This document shows positions 42,041 through 52,322 of a stretch of DNA of 64,000 nucleotides, in pieces (the first letter of the stretch is position 1; every line of letters begins with the position of its first letter). Under the pieces are notes generated by a model. It searched no databases. It was given only the letters and a program-made list of their open reading frames with translations, and had not been told where the DNA came from. The DNA comes from Lachnospiraceae bacterium (GTDB lineage Bacteria > Bacillota > Clostridia > Lachnospirales > Lachnospiraceae), in contig CAJTCV010000013.1 in NCBI GenBank assembly GCA_910574805.1, positions 1 to 64,000 on the forward strand, in the 5' to 3' direction. A program made the position numbers and the translations under genes.

Positions 42041-43252
42041 CTACTGCAGATATTCCGGCTTCGTATCCGGCGGCAGTCCCTCATTGCCCGGCGCCTGCTG
42101 TACCGGATCGGAATACCATCTTCCGCTCTCCGAATCATATACAAACTGATTCTTGATGCCGTGCCCTTTCGTCCTCCGGCCGTCGTACCGGTTTTCAAAT
42201 TCCACAGATACCGCCTCATCTGCCCGGATCGTCTCCGTGCGTTCCCCCGGCACTGTGAGCTCATAGCTGGACCCGCTGTACACTTCCGTCACGACAGCCC
42301 TGGCCCCTGCCGGGATCCAGTCCAGCCTGGCTGACGCCGGAGCATCCCCCGATCCTGAGGTCCCCGGTCCGGTAAATGAGATCTTGTCGTATGCATCATA
42401 GACGATCTTGTCATCCAGAGTTCCCACCACATGGAAGACAAAAACTGCCGGTTCCGGCGTCTGTCCCTCTTCCAGCTCATATTCCCGGAGTGTCTTTATA
42501 ATCTCCAGCGAACCATAACGAAGCTCTCTGGCCGATTTCAGAATCACTTCCATCGTATAGCTCCAGTCCCCTGGGGACGCGGTATTGATCACTCCCTGCG
42601 CATCCGCGGGCTTCGTGGGAAGCGCCACCAGCTGCGGAGTGAACATATATTCGTATCTGGCGGAATGAGCAACCGTGACCAGTCTGGACGACTCTGCAGA
42701 CTCTCCGGCTGTCTCATCCGATGTCTCCTGAAGAACCGTCTTCACATATTCGGACGGTTCCATATCCCTGCCCCGGGCAACGATCAGATACAGTCCCGCA
42801 TCCAGTCCGGTCAGCGAAGCGCCTGTGTCTTCCACAGCTTTCATATCCACCGGGTCATACGCACTCTCCGTGGCAAATGTGATCCCGGCTGCCTCCTGCG
42901 CCAGTCTCTCCCAGTCCTCTGCCGTATAAGTCTGCAGTGTGGAATATTCCGAGATATCGAGCTTCCCGTATCCGGCTGACGGCTGGAAATAATAAGTGTC
43001 ATATCCGCTCAGCTTCTCTGCTTCTGCGATCCTGTACAGATCCACCACCACGTCCGCTGTCTTCATATCCTCCCAGTATGCCTGCTTCTCTTCATCTGCC
43101 GTCTGGAGGTCGACGGGATAGACCGTCAGCCCGCAGGTTTTCGTCAGATCGATCTGCTCCGACGGCGCCGCCCCGCTGATAAGCGGCGGTACCGTACACA
43201 CACCGACAGCCAGGGACAGAGCGGTGAAAAGACCTATCCATTTCTTTTTCAT
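42041..43252 (-). CDS. SpaA-like isopeptide-domain surface protein without LPXTG
   Basis: 403 residues. A signal peptide (MKKKWIGLFTALSLAVGVCTVPPLISG), then an N-terminal domain ending in LTGLDAGLYLIVARG (a prealbumin/Cna-B-like strand pattern) and a second one ending in IPAGARAVVTEVYSGSSYEL...VEFENRYDGRR. No LPXTG motif or C-terminal membrane helix is present, so it is secreted or assembled onto the fibre. It is between the sortase and the SipW substrates. Confidence 0.8.
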   Translation of the reverse strand: MKKKWIGLFTALSLAVGVCTVPPLISGAAPSEQIDLTKTCGLTVYPVDLQTADEEKQAYWEDMKTADVVVDLYRIAEAEKLSGYDTYYFQPSAGYGKLDISEYSTLQTYTAEDWERLAQEAAGITFATESAYDPVDMKAVEDTGASLTGLDAGLYLIVARGRDMEPSEYVKTVLQETSDETAGESAESSRLVTVAHSARYEYMFTPQLVALPTKPADAQGVINTASPGDWSYTMEVILKSARELRYGSLEIIKTLREYELEEGQTPEPAVFVFHVVGTLDDKIVYDAYDKISFTGPGTSGSGDAPASARLDWIPAGARAVVTEVYSGSSYELTVPGERTETIRADEAVSVEFENRYDGRRTKGHGIKNQFVYDSESGRWYSDPVQQAPGNEGLPPDTKPEYLQ

Positions 43253-43338
43253 GAGCAGTTCCTCCTTCGCCTTTCATGAAACATCTGCCTTATTTCCTGT
43301 CTTCAGAAGCTGTTCCCGGTTATCTCCGGGAGCGTCTG

Positions 43339-44274
43339 TCATTTTCGGAGTTCCTCAAGAATCTCCCGTCCGCTCTTCCCCGGCCCCTTGATCCGGTAAT
43401 AGAGCAGCATGCCGGCCAGCGACAGGAACAAAAGCGGAATCCCCACAGCCGGTATGACCACATAGGTCGGTATCCGTACTGCTTCCGCCACTACCACCAC
43501 TTCCCCGGCGATATTCTCGATCCTTCTTCCCCGGACCAGCATCCGGTGGGTATTGATGCCGTAAGGCGTACAGGTGACCAGCGTACAGTAGTCCTTTCCC
43601 GCCTGGATCGCCAGATCATCCGTCTCTTCCGGCAGTACGATGCGGATCTGATCCACCATATAGGTGATCGTCTGATCCATGACATTCAGAGTAAATACAT
43701 CGCCCTCCTGCATCTGATCCAGATCCGAGAAAAGCTTCGCGCTGGGCAGCCCCCGGTGGCCCGACAGGACACTGTGGCTTCTCTCCCCGCCCACCGGAAG
43801 AGAAGAGCCCGGAATATGGCCCACTGCGATCTGCAGCACCGCCTCATCCACGCTGTGATAGACCGGCAGATTCACGCCGATGGCGGAGATCTGCACATAA
43901 CCCATAATTCCCGTGCCTCCGATATCCAGAAGGCTCAGATATTCTGCATATTCCTCTTCGGTAAGATCATAGTCCACGCCGTCTGCCAGCGCCGCATTGT
44001 ACCTCCTGGCGGCTTCCAGCATCCTCTCCTTCTCTTCTCCGGACAGGTCTTCCACGGCAGTCACATAACCCGCGATGGCACGGGTGGCATGCATGGAATT
44101 CCACCAGTCGCTGACGGAAGGGTAGAGCAGAATACATACGCCTGCCAGCAGTATGACGACTAATATGACGGTGGACAGGGAAGGCCCCTTTCTGCGCCGC
44201 TTCGGGGCTTCCTCTGCGGCCTTCTCCGCGGGATTTCCGGGCTGCTTTTCTTCTGGTTGCTTTTTCTCTTTCAT
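43339..44274 (-). CDS. srtC: Class C (pilus-building) sortase
   Basis: 311 residues. An N-terminal membrane segment (STVILVVILLAGVCILLYP), catalytic His in SVLSGHRGLPSAKLF, catalytic Cys in TLVTCTPYGINTHRMLVRGRR with the Arg nearby, and a C-terminal membrane helix, as in class C sortases that polymerise pilins. ATG 44274 has GGGGA upstream. It lies downstream of the major pilin, separated by a 320-base GC-rich structured stretch. Confidence 0.92.
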   Translation of the reverse strand: MKEKKQPEEKQPGNPAEKAAEEAPKRRRKGPSLSTVILVVILLAGVCILLYPSVSDWWNSMHATRAIAGYVTAVEDLSGEEKERMLEAARRYNAALADGVDYDLTEEEYAEYLSLLDIGGTGIMGYVQISAIGVNLPVYHSVDEAVLQIAVGHIPGSSLPVGGERSHSVLSGHRGLPSAKLFSDLDQMQEGDVFTLNVMDQTITYMVDQIRIVLPEETDDLAIQAGKDYCTLVTCTPYGINTHRMLVRGRRIENIAGEVVVVAEAVRIPTYVVIPAVGIPLLFLSLAGMLLYYRIKGPGKSGREILEELRK

Positions 44275-44596
44275 AGGTTTCCCCGCTGTATGTCTGTAGA
44301 TTGGCATGGCGGGCCTGTCATGGGCCCCTGTGATCCACAGGGCGGCCTCTCCCGCCTGCTGACGTCGGCCGGATCTTATGATCCGTTGCTCACCGCACAC
44401 CACGGGAAGGTGTCAGCTCGTGCGGCTGATCCCCGGGGACGGGGACATCCTGCCTCGTATCTGCCGGCCGGCCCGGACATCCGCCCCGGGCCGGGACCGG
44501 CAGGCGTCCGATGCAGGACGCCGGTCCCCGGGAAAATCGTATGGTATGAAGGATATGCGTTCCTATCCTTATGTATCTGGTGTCAGACTTCTTACC
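44275..44596 (-). other. GC-rich structured spacer between pilin and sortase genes
   Basis: No coding region is supported in these 322 bases, which are more GC-rich than both neighbours. The strongest structure is at 44493-44528: GGGACCG and GCGTCC on one side pair with GGACGC and CGGTCCC, with CCCGGG flanks. Further CCGGCC runs lie nearby. It could lower expression of the downstream sortase relative to pilin or stabilise the pilin mRNA 3' end. Confidence 0.55.
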
Positions 44597-46609
44597 TTAA
44601 CGTACACTCATACGCTTCTTCGTTACCAGCAGGATGCCTGCGCCGATCACGAGGATGCCGCCGATCACGTAGAAGATCGTGGTACCGATACCGCCGGTGG
44701 AGGGAAGGAGGGAGCCCTTCTGGTTCTCTACTGTAAATTTATACAGTGCTTTGCCATTTACATCCTCTGAACTTAAAGCCTCACCGTCTTTTTTCACTGT
44801 CCAGACACACTTCATGTCTGTTGAATCGGCCGAAGGCTGAGCCCATTCAATCACAATGGTGATGGGATCCGTCAGTAAGTTATAGCCATTCGGAGCTTTG
44901 ATCTCACTGATCGTATAAGTTCCAGCAGGCAGACCCGCCAGATTCAGAAGACCATTGTCATCTACATACGCTGTGAACTGTCTTGTAGTCACCATACTAC
45001 CATTTACTTCTATCTCGACTTCTTCTGACGGCTCTTTCGTCAAACCAGTTGACTCTACCAGCTTGTAGGTCTTTGTAACAGCACCGCCGCTGACATGCTC
45101 ATAATATTTTGATGTATCCTTTGTCGCATCATCTGCATTAAAGACAGGAGCTGTTGCCGTATAGGTTCCGTCTTTCAGCAGATAATAAACATTGTTCGGA
45201 TCTGTATCTGCCGCCGTACGCTCCACATACTCTGTCTTGTTTACCAGTACCTGATTCAGTACATCAGCCGTGATTGTAAACTGTGCACCCGGCAGTGCAG
45301 CATTTGTAGTACCATCAATCTTTTTCAGCTGAATACCAGTTGTATACGTACAGGTCTGGCTCTTGGGTGTATCGCCTGTGGGCGCATTCGGGCTCGGATA
45401 ATCCGGCGTGTTCGGAGTTCCTCCGTCTACCGTATTCGGATTCTTGGAGTATACCAGTTTCACCTCATTGATTTCACCGGTTGTTCCAACCTGCACCTTT
45501 TCATTGACAACTGCAGAATAAGTAACTGTTATTTTCTTTGCACCTTCGTCCGTACCTGCTCCAATTGTCTGATACTGAAGGAAATTATTAAACACGACCT
45601 CAAATGCACAGATGCTGTTACGCTCAGTCTCTGTCAAAGCTCCAAGTTCAGCTTCACTTGTTATGACTTTAAATGGTTGTGTCGTTATCACGCCATTATC
45701 CGCATATGCAGGAGCTGTATTATACAGTCTCAGATAATAGCTTTCTGACTCTGCTCCTGCCGTTGCCAGACTCAGGTTTTTACTTCCGATCGTAACTGCC
45801 ACATCTGCATTGAAATTAAATCCTTCCGGCAGTTTATCCTGGATCACAAAGAAATACTCTTCATAACCGTCCATATTCGGAACCTTTGAATCTACAACAA
45901 ACGGAACGGTATCCCCGATGGCCGCATTGTTAAATTTCACCTTTCCATCATAACAGTTAATCGTATGCTTGTGATCCGCCGCTGTATTGTTACAGGTCAG
46001 ATTCGTAAGGATATTCTTGTCTACGCCTGGAGCATCTGCCTTTGCAGCCACATTGACATCTGCCACAACCTGCAGGATATATCTGGTCTCAGCATCTCCC
46101 TCCGCAATCGTCCCTGTATCTTTCACAAAATAGTAGCCGTCTCCGGTAACATCGATCGTATAAGGACTCTTTGCTACTGTACTTACGCCTGCTTGATCTG
46201 CCAGATAGTCACCGATGATCTCGGAGAATTTATCCATCTGTTTGTCAGTAAAACCATTCAGAGCCGCTGCAACATCTGCTGCGTTTGCAGCCTCCGCAAA
46301 TACATTTACATCATTTTTTTCAAACAAAACTTCTGCCTTTAATTCTTTCAGCAGTGCGGTCTCTTTATCCGTATCAGTTTTAGCAGTAATCCCGCTGCCC
46401 CATTCAATGTTTGAAAGGACCTGCTTCCCATCTGTATTTGTAAAAAGATCACCTGCAAAGATCTGATATGCAGTGTACGTATGTCCGTCTTTTTCATTGG
46501 TTATGGTAATGGTGTGCTTATTTGTATTGGCTGCAAATGAAGTAACGCCCATTCCAAGAACCATGACCATCGCCAGCAACAGACTGGCAATTCTCTTCAC
46601 TCGTTTCAT
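44597..46609 (-). CDS. Major pilin, isopeptide-forming, LPXTG-anchored
   Basis: 670 residues. Signal peptide (ASLLLAMVMVLGMGVTSFAA), an N-terminal pilin domain (HTITITNEKDGHTYTAYQIFAGD), a central one with a candidate pilin Lys in GVDKNIL and DGYEEYFFVIQDKLPEGF, a Cna-B/SpaA domain (TGIQLKKIDGTTNAALPGAQFTI...YTISEIKAPNGYNL) and the sorting signal LLPSTGGIGTTIF plus helix and KKRMSVR tail. It is the likely fibre backbone polymerised by the adjacent sortase. Confidence 0.9.
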   Translation of the reverse strand: MKRVKRIASLLLAMVMVLGMGVTSFAANTNKHTITITNEKDGHTYTAYQIFAGDLFTNTDGKQVLSNIEWGSGITAKTDTDKETALLKELKAEVLFEKNDVNVFAEAANAADVAAALNGFTDKQMDKFSEIIGDYLADQAGVSTVAKSPYTIDVTGDGYYFVKDTGTIAEGDAETRYILQVVADVNVAAKADAPGVDKNILTNLTCNNTAADHKHTINCYDGKVKFNNAAIGDTVPFVVDSKVPNMDGYEEYFFVIQDKLPEGFNFNADVAVTIGSKNLSLATAGAESESYYLRLYNTAPAYADNGVITTQPFKVITSEAELGALTETERNSICAFEVVFNNFLQYQTIGAGTDEGAKKITVTYSAVVNEKVQVGTTGEINEVKLVYSKNPNTVDGGTPNTPDYPSPNAPTGDTPKSQTCTYTTGIQLKKIDGTTNAALPGAQFTITADVLNQVLVNKTEYVERTAADTDPNNVYYLLKDGTYTATAPVFNADDATKDTSKYYEHVSGGAVTKTYKLVESTGLTKEPSEEVEIEVNGSMVTTRQFTAYVDDNGLLNLAGLPAGTYTISEIKAPNGYNLLTDPITIVIEWAQPSADSTDMKCVWTVKKDGEALSSEDVNGKALYKFTVENQKGSLLPSTGGIGTTIFYVIGGILVIGAGILLVTKKRMSVR

Positions 46610-46692
46610 AAACTTTTTCTCCTTTTCTAATTATATTTTTATAGCTGTTAGAGTCTCAGCAGATGAATCATTCACCGTTTCAGGAAATCGGT

Positions 46693-49600
46693 TTATCTCG
46701 ACCTCCTTCCCCGTGTTTTCCGCCTCTGACTGTAAACACAAAAGCTCAGTACCAGGAAGGTCAACATAATACCCGCTCCTGTATAATACCGGTTATCGCC
46801 CACACCGCCGGTCTCCGGCAGTCTGTACTGGATCGGAACATTTTTGATGGAAACCAGCTCATACACAGCTCCATCTTTCTGAACGCTGCCAGCAGGCAGC
46901 TCCTCCCCGTTCTTTTCATAGGTCCCATCATCCTTTTCCGTCGCAGGATATACAGAGACCTTCCCTTTTCCGTCCGTCTCCACATACCATGGGCCGGCGT
47001 CTTCGTATCCGGTGGGGATGATTTCCTCTAATATATAGCTTCTGCCTTCCACATCCGGAATCATGAAGGAAAATTCTCCGGCAAAGTCTGTATTTCCAAT
47101 CCACGGATTTTCTGCACTTCCGGGCGCAGAAAGATCGTCGCTGACCAGCTTTTTCTGATCCGTCCCCAGCCGTGTCAGCGTAAAGCTCACATGCTGTATG
47201 ATCTCATTCGTCAGACTGTTGGTCTTGCGGATCCAGAAAGTCAGCTGCGGCGTCTTACTGATGTTGGTGAACAGCGGATCGCGGACACCGTCCGTGGTGC
47301 CGCCGAGAACAATACTGGCTCCGTGGTGGGAAGTGCTGGCCCCGTGGTCTCCGAATCCGTCCTTGTCAGTCGTCGTCACAGGAACCCAGGATTCCACGCC
47401 GCTCCCGTCTGTCTGTTTCTTCTCCACAGTAACGGAATCGTCCTCGATATAGACCCAGTAACGGGTAATCTCCACATTGTTCCCCACCGTGTAGCTGTCA
47501 TGATTTTTCCTGACTTTTACTTTGATCCGATACTCTGCGGGATCATAAACGGTCATCCCTGTATCCCCCGGTATCACTTCCTTCAGATAATAGGTATATT
47601 CTGCATACTCTTTTTCTTCATCGTAATTAACACTGTCATAGTGATATTTCAGCAGTATCTGGATATTCGTATTCGCCGGACTGCTCTCTGATGTATTGGA
47701 TACCGTTGTGATCACATTCCTGTTGCTGTCCAGAAGCTGAAACTGAAAAGCTCCCTGGTTCAGAGACAGGTCCGCCCCCTCATCGCTCTTATAGGCTTTT
47801 CTAAGCTCCAGCGTCAGAGACTGATCATACATGACCTCCTGCGACTCTCCCAGCAGAAGCAGTCCATTGCACATGATGCCGCCTCCGTGAGTTGTGGAGT
47901 AATTTCCGGTAATAAATACATTTGCGATACTTTGGGTCACCCGTTTGCTGTTATCATCCGGAGATGCAGACAGCCCCAGCATTCTGGTGGACACAATCTG
48001 ACTTGGTGTATTGGTTACCGGATTGTATTCTGCTATCCGCTCATAATCACAGCTTCCCTTCCAGTTGGCCGGATACACCTTACTGGGATTATGCGGATCA
48101 TCGCTCAACATTCCCTGACTGATATAACAGCCCAACGCAGAAAAGACATCCTGAAAGTTCCTGCCTTCCATGAAGACCGGACTGTTCGCCGCGTCATGGT
48201 CCTGATGTTTGGAACTACCGGAGCCGGACAGATGTGAGCCGTCCGCGGTATTTCCATAGACTGACGCGCCGTTTGCCACATCCAGACTGATGATCCGTCC
48301 TGTAGAGCAGCCGCCCAGTCCGCCGCCAAAACCGTCTGCCTTATTTTCCGTGATCAGTGTCCGGTAGATCTTCACACGTCCGCTGTTATCAGAGATAAAG
48401 ATCCCGCCGCCACCCCAGTCGGTACCATTTTTATTTCCTTTATTGTTCGTAATATAAATCAGGCTTCCATCTTTTGCTATGATCTCCATGTATCCAGTGT
48501 CAATTCGGATACCGCCGCCTTCGACGCCGGACTCATTGGCAGAGACCGCACCGCCCTCTAAGTGGAACTGCTTGATATTATCTTCAGCCGAAGTACTGAA
48601 ATAGATACCGCCGCCGCCCACATCACTGTTATTGGCAGCGACAAGACCTCCTTTCATCGAAAAATCTGCCCATGGGATGCAAATGCCGCCGCCCTGCCCA
48701 ACGGCACGATTGTTGGTTATAAAGCATTTTTCCAGTGTCGTTGTTGCGTCCTGCAGCCTTAAGCCTCCGCCCATCTCTGCAGCCTGATTCCCACAGACAG
48801 CTCCTCCGTCCATATGGACCGTTATGGATGTTGTTCCATCCATTCCTTTTACATAGACGCCGCCTCCAGTCCGGGCTTTATTTGCAGCAATCAGAACATC
48901 TCCGCTGATTTTCAGCGTCCCATTTCCTTCAAAGTCGACTGCTCCCCCGTTGCCGTCTTCTTTCCCGCAGCCCACAAGATATCCGCCGGTAAGATTGACC
49001 GTCATACCAATGTCACCCTCTGAATAAAGATTGGTCCTTACTGCCCGGCCGTGCGCATTGGTCAAAACCCCGCTCTCTATTGTCAGTGTTCCGCCGGTCA
49101 TTACTTTTACAAGCGCCTGCGCCTCTGTCACAGATGAATTTTCGATCACACCTGCCTTGCTGAAGTCTACGGTATATTTCGTCGTTGTCTCTGTTGTTCT
49201 GGCCTCTTTGGATGTATCCGGAAGTGCGCTGCTGTCTTCTCCTACTCCGGTGGATGTCGTCTTATAATAGGTCAGTTTTCTGTTCTCCTGATCACAGGAG
49301 CTCACATGCGCTGCTCCCGTTGCCACCGTCTCCCCTGCTGAACTGACAGATCCGGCAGCGCTGTCACAGATTGTCAGCGAGCCGCCCCCTCCATTCCCGC
49401 CTACGATAAACAGTTCCCCGGTCTCATAACCGTCAAAAGACACTTTCGATCGATAGGATATTTTGTGACCATTCAGGTCCAGCGTGATATTCCTGCCACA
49501 GTCCGCAAAGACCGGTTTTAAGGGACTCCCGGCAGCATTCGTTCCCACTTCGATATCAGCTGTCAGCCTGATCGTTATTGTTTTATTGTGCGTAATACCA

Positions 49601-51672
49601 TCGAATATGTATTCTGACAGCCCCTCCCATCCGCTCCGTTCCTGGGCGGATGGCGCGCCGTCCATCGTCACATCATAAGTGGAAAAATGCGGCGTGCTGA
49701 TCACGGCATTTCCATTCTCATCCTCTGACGCCCCCATATCCTCCACAGTCTCCTTTATCGTATCCACATGGAAGATCTTTACATTTTCTCCCGCTGCTTC
49801 TGCCGGATCCAGGAGCGCATCGTCTGCCTTCTGCTCTGCTTCTGCAGCTTTCCGGACAAAGGATACTTTCACCGGGACTTCCGGCTGGATCTCTTCCTCA
49901 CCTGCCATGACACGAAGATCGAAAATGTCATGCATACTGCTTTCTCCGGTTAGAAACAGCTCTTCTCCCGGGTGTGTTTCTTCATCTTCTGCAGTCTCTG
50001 AGAGCCCCTGCTCCGCTTCCGGCAGAGTCCCTGTCCTTGTCTGCAGAGGATCAGTGACATTCTCCCCATCCACCGTGATCTCGAAAGGAAGTGCGGCTGC
50101 AGCCTCCATTCCCTGTGATTCTTCCACCAGTTTCTTTGTCGTCTGATATTCCGCGGAATCCTCGGACAGCAGCACTGCCTCCAGTCTCAATTCCTCTTCT
50201 GTGTACGGAAACGCCTCCCCGGATGCCTCCAGCAGGATCAGATAATCTCCTGCCTCTGCTTCCAGGTGGATCGCCGGAATCAGACAGCTCTCATCATGGG
50301 TGTGCTCCTCCAGCCCGCAGATCAGCTCTCCGTTCTCGTCATAACACGCTTCTCCGTGAGTATGCTCCTCTTTCCCGCATTTCCACTCCGGTTCCTCTGT
50401 CTCTGTCAGACAGCTCTCGTCGTGAATATGCTCTTCCAGTTCGCAGATCAGCTCTCCGTTTTCATCAAAGCAGTTTTCATCATGGCTGTGTGCTTCTTTT
50501 CCGCAGACATACGAGGTTTCCTCTTCTCTGCCGTTATTGCAGATCAGTTTTCCCTCTTCGTCGTAGCATTCCAGACTGTGGATATGGGTCACATCGTGGC
50601 CGCAGATCACATTTCCTTCCTGGTCGTAGCATTCTTCACTGTGGATATGGAGCGCTGCGCCTGCATCGATGGCCGCGATCTCATCCGCAGTCAGCTCCAC
50701 CACTTTGAAGCACTCAGCCCCATGGACGTGTTCCAGAAGCTCAGGCTTCCCGCAGGACGGCCGGGAACCTTCCAGGAGTTCTCCGTTCTCGTCGAAGCAG
50801 TCTTCGCTGTAGCAGCCATCGTCATGGATATGAGGCTCCGCTTCCCCGCAGGTCAGTACGGTCTCCGTCTCGTAGCACTCAGAAGTATGCGTATGACCTT
50901 CTTCGCCTTCCTCTTCGTTTTGTGTACAGGTCAGCACTTCGTTCCATTCATAGCACGCATCTGTGTGCTCATGGGGTTCGCTCTCCGGCTGCTCACAGTT
51001 CAGCTTTGTCTCATAACAGTCTTCTCCATGGGTATGTTCCTCTCTGTCGCAGACGAAGGTCTCTGTATAGCAGTCCTCTCCATGCTCATGATCTTCTTCC
51101 TCGCTGCTGCAGGTCAGTTCCTGATCGTAACAGCCATCGTCATGAGTATGCTCTTCCAGTGTACAGATCATTTCCTGTGTATAGCATTCTTCTCCGTGGG
51201 TATGGGCAGCGCTTCCGTCCTCTGCACACACCAGCTCGCCCTGCTCCAGGGTATAGCATTCCTCTGTGTGCTCATGACCGGAAGATCCCTCTGTCTCGGC
51301 TTCCTCACAGACAAGGACCTCTTCTTCTTCATAACATCCGTCGTCATGCTCATGGGGTGTAAGCTCCGGAAGCGGACAGACCAGCTCTCCATTCCGGTAA
51401 CAGTCGTCATTGTGGACATGAATCACCTGATCCGCCTGCATGCATATCAGACTGCCCTCTTCGTCATAGCAGCCTTCTGTATGCTCATGCACGGTATACT
51501 GGCAGTCCAGTACCTTTACCTGATGCGTCATTGCCTGACCATACAGCTTCAGCGCCGCGACCGTCCCAAAGGCAACGGTGGCCGCAAGGCACAGGAACAC
51601 TGCCAGCCAGCGTTTATAATTTTTACGATCCTGCAAAAATTTTGCAGCCTGTGATAAAAAACCTGATTCCAT
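46693..51672 (-). CDS. Giant LPXTG adhesin with 18 HxHxxxC repeats and beta-helix domain
   Basis: 1659 residues, the largest gene here. After an N-terminal membrane/signal helix (RWLAVFLCLAATVAFGTVAALKLYG, about 20-45) come 18 short units of the type HxHxxxCYxxxxxLxC (about 50-475), such as HEHTEGCY, HTHGEDCY, HIHDDGCY. The middle (about 700-1230) has GGAV, GGGVYV, GGGI repeats typical of a right-handed beta-helix. Then Cna-B-type domains, and the sorting signal YRLPETGGVGDN with helix and RRKTRGRRSR tail. It is the likely tip adhesin of the pilus. The His/Cys units may bind zinc or form disulfides. Confidence 0.88.
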   Translation of the reverse strand: MESGFLSQAAKFLQDRKNYKRWLAVFLCLAATVAFGTVAALKLYGQAMTHQVKVLDCQYTVHEHTEGCYDEEGSLICMQADQVIHVHNDDCYRNGELVCPLPELTPHEHDDGCYEEEEVLVCEEAETEGSSGHEHTEECYTLEQGELVCAEDGSAAHTHGEECYTQEMICTLEEHTHDDGCYDQELTCSSEEEDHEHGEDCYTETFVCDREEHTHGEDCYETKLNCEQPESEPHEHTDACYEWNEVLTCTQNEEEGEEGHTHTSECYETETVLTCGEAEPHIHDDGCYSEDCFDENGELLEGSRPSCGKPELLEHVHGAECFKVVELTADEIAAIDAGAALHIHSEECYDQEGNVICGHDVTHIHSLECYDEEGKLICNNGREEETSYVCGKEAHSHDENCFDENGELICELEEHIHDESCLTETEEPEWKCGKEEHTHGEACYDENGELICGLEEHTHDESCLIPAIHLEAEAGDYLILLEASGEAFPYTEEELRLEAVLLSEDSAEYQTTKKLVEESQGMEAAAALPFEITVDGENVTDPLQTRTGTLPEAEQGLSETAEDEETHPGEELFLTGESSMHDIFDLRVMAGEEEIQPEVPVKVSFVRKAAEAEQKADDALLDPAEAAGENVKIFHVDTIKETVEDMGASEDENGNAVISTPHFSTYDVTMDGAPSAQERSGWEGLSEYIFDGITHNKTITIRLTADIEVGTNAAGSPLKPVFADCGRNITLDLNGHKISYRSKVSFDGYETGELFIVGGNGGGGSLTICDSAAGSVSSAGETVATGAAHVSSCDQENRKLTYYKTTSTGVGEDSSALPDTSKEARTTETTTKYTVDFSKAGVIENSSVTEAQALVKVMTGGTLTIESGVLTNAHGRAVRTNLYSEGDIGMTVNLTGGYLVGCGKEDGNGGAVDFEGNGTLKISGDVLIAANKARTGGGVYVKGMDGTTSITVHMDGGAVCGNQAAEMGGGLRLQDATTTLEKCFITNNRAVGQGGGICIPWADFSMKGGLVAANNSDVGGGGIYFSTSAEDNIKQFHLEGGAVSANESGVEGGGIRIDTGYMEIIAKDGSLIYITNNKGNKNGTDWGGGGIFISDNSGRVKIYRTLITENKADGFGGGLGGCSTGRIISLDVANGASVYGNTADGSHLSGSGSSKHQDHDAANSPVFMEGRNFQDVFSALGCYISQGMLSDDPHNPSKVYPANWKGSCDYERIAEYNPVTNTPSQIVSTRMLGLSASPDDNSKRVTQSIANVFITGNYSTTHGGGIMCNGLLLLGESQEVMYDQSLTLELRKAYKSDEGADLSLNQGAFQFQLLDSNRNVITTVSNTSESSPANTNIQILLKYHYDSVNYDEEKEYAEYTYYLKEVIPGDTGMTVYDPAEYRIKVKVRKNHDSYTVGNNVEITRYWVYIEDDSVTVEKKQTDGSGVESWVPVTTTDKDGFGDHGASTSHHGASIVLGGTTDGVRDPLFTNISKTPQLTFWIRKTNSLTNEIIQHVSFTLTRLGTDQKKLVSDDLSAPGSAENPWIGNTDFAGEFSFMIPDVEGRSYILEEIIPTGYEDAGPWYVETDGKGKVSVYPATEKDDGTYEKNGEELPAGSVQKDGAVYELVSIKNVPIQYRLPETGGVGDNRYYTGAGIMLTFLVLSFCVYSQRRKTRGRRSR

Positions 51673-51703
51673 AATCCCGTCTCCTTCCTTGTATCTGTAT
51701 CGG

Positions 51704-52297
51704 TCAGTTTACAATCCCGAGTCCTGACAACGGCCATACCCGCACCAGGATCTTGCCGATCACCATATCATTGCTGACACAGCCCACTGCCTTGTTGCGG
51801 CTGTCGATGCTGGTGGCCCTGTGATCTCCCATGACAAAGCATCTGCCGTCCGGAACCTGATAGGGCAGCTCAATGTTGCAGTCCCCCAGCGCCCGGTCGC
51901 TGACGTACGGCTCTTCCAGCAGCTCGTCATTTACATAAACATTTCCCTCCGCATCGATATTTACCCAGTCACCTGCGGAGGCAATGACTCTCTTCACCAG
52001 AATGTTGTTGTTATAGTAAAAGGCGATGATGTCTCCTGTCCGGTATCCGGAACGGTTGAGCGCCACCACGATATCTTCATCCTGCAGCGATTCGGTCATG
52101 GACGTACCGCTGATCTGAAGTACCGGGAGCAGCAGGACCGCGATCAGCACTGCAGCCGCAGCCACTACTATCAGCGAGAAACAGGTGCTTCGCAGCACTC
52201 TGCCAAAACTGTTCCTGTATTCTTCTCTCTTAAGCTCTGCCTCCAGCATCTCAAGTTCCGGAAGTTCGAGCCTGTTTTCCTGTTCGCTTTCGCTCAT
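51704..52297 (-). CDS. lepB: Signal peptidase I (Ser-Lys type)
   Basis: 197 residues. One N-terminal membrane segment (STCFSLIVVAAAAVLIAVLLLPV), catalytic Ser in SGTSMTESLQ, catalytic Lys in ILVKRVIASAGDWV, and GDHRATSIDSR. This is a standard prokaryotic-type signal peptidase, distinct from the SipW enzyme at the other end of the locus. ATG 52297 is preferred (AGAGGG 6 bases upstream) over one two codons earlier that overlaps that site. Confidence 0.9.
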   Translation of the reverse strand: MSESEQENRLELPELEMLEAELKREEYRNSFGRVLRSTCFSLIVVAAAAVLIAVLLLPVLQISGTSMTESLQDEDIVVALNRSGYRTGDIIAFYYNNNILVKRVIASAGDWVNIDAEGNVYVNDELLEEPYVSDRALGDCNIELPYQVPDGRCFVMGDHRATSIDSRNKAVGCVSNDMVIGKILVRVWPLSGLGIVN

Positions 52298-52322
52298 GTG
52301 CATCCCTCTATATCATGAATTT

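Noticed and set aside
50266-51654. 462-codon plus-strand frame in the adhesin gene
   Set aside because: It is a shadow of the His/Cys repeat region; its repeats (for example VLMF, HHG) mirror the adhesin on the other strand.
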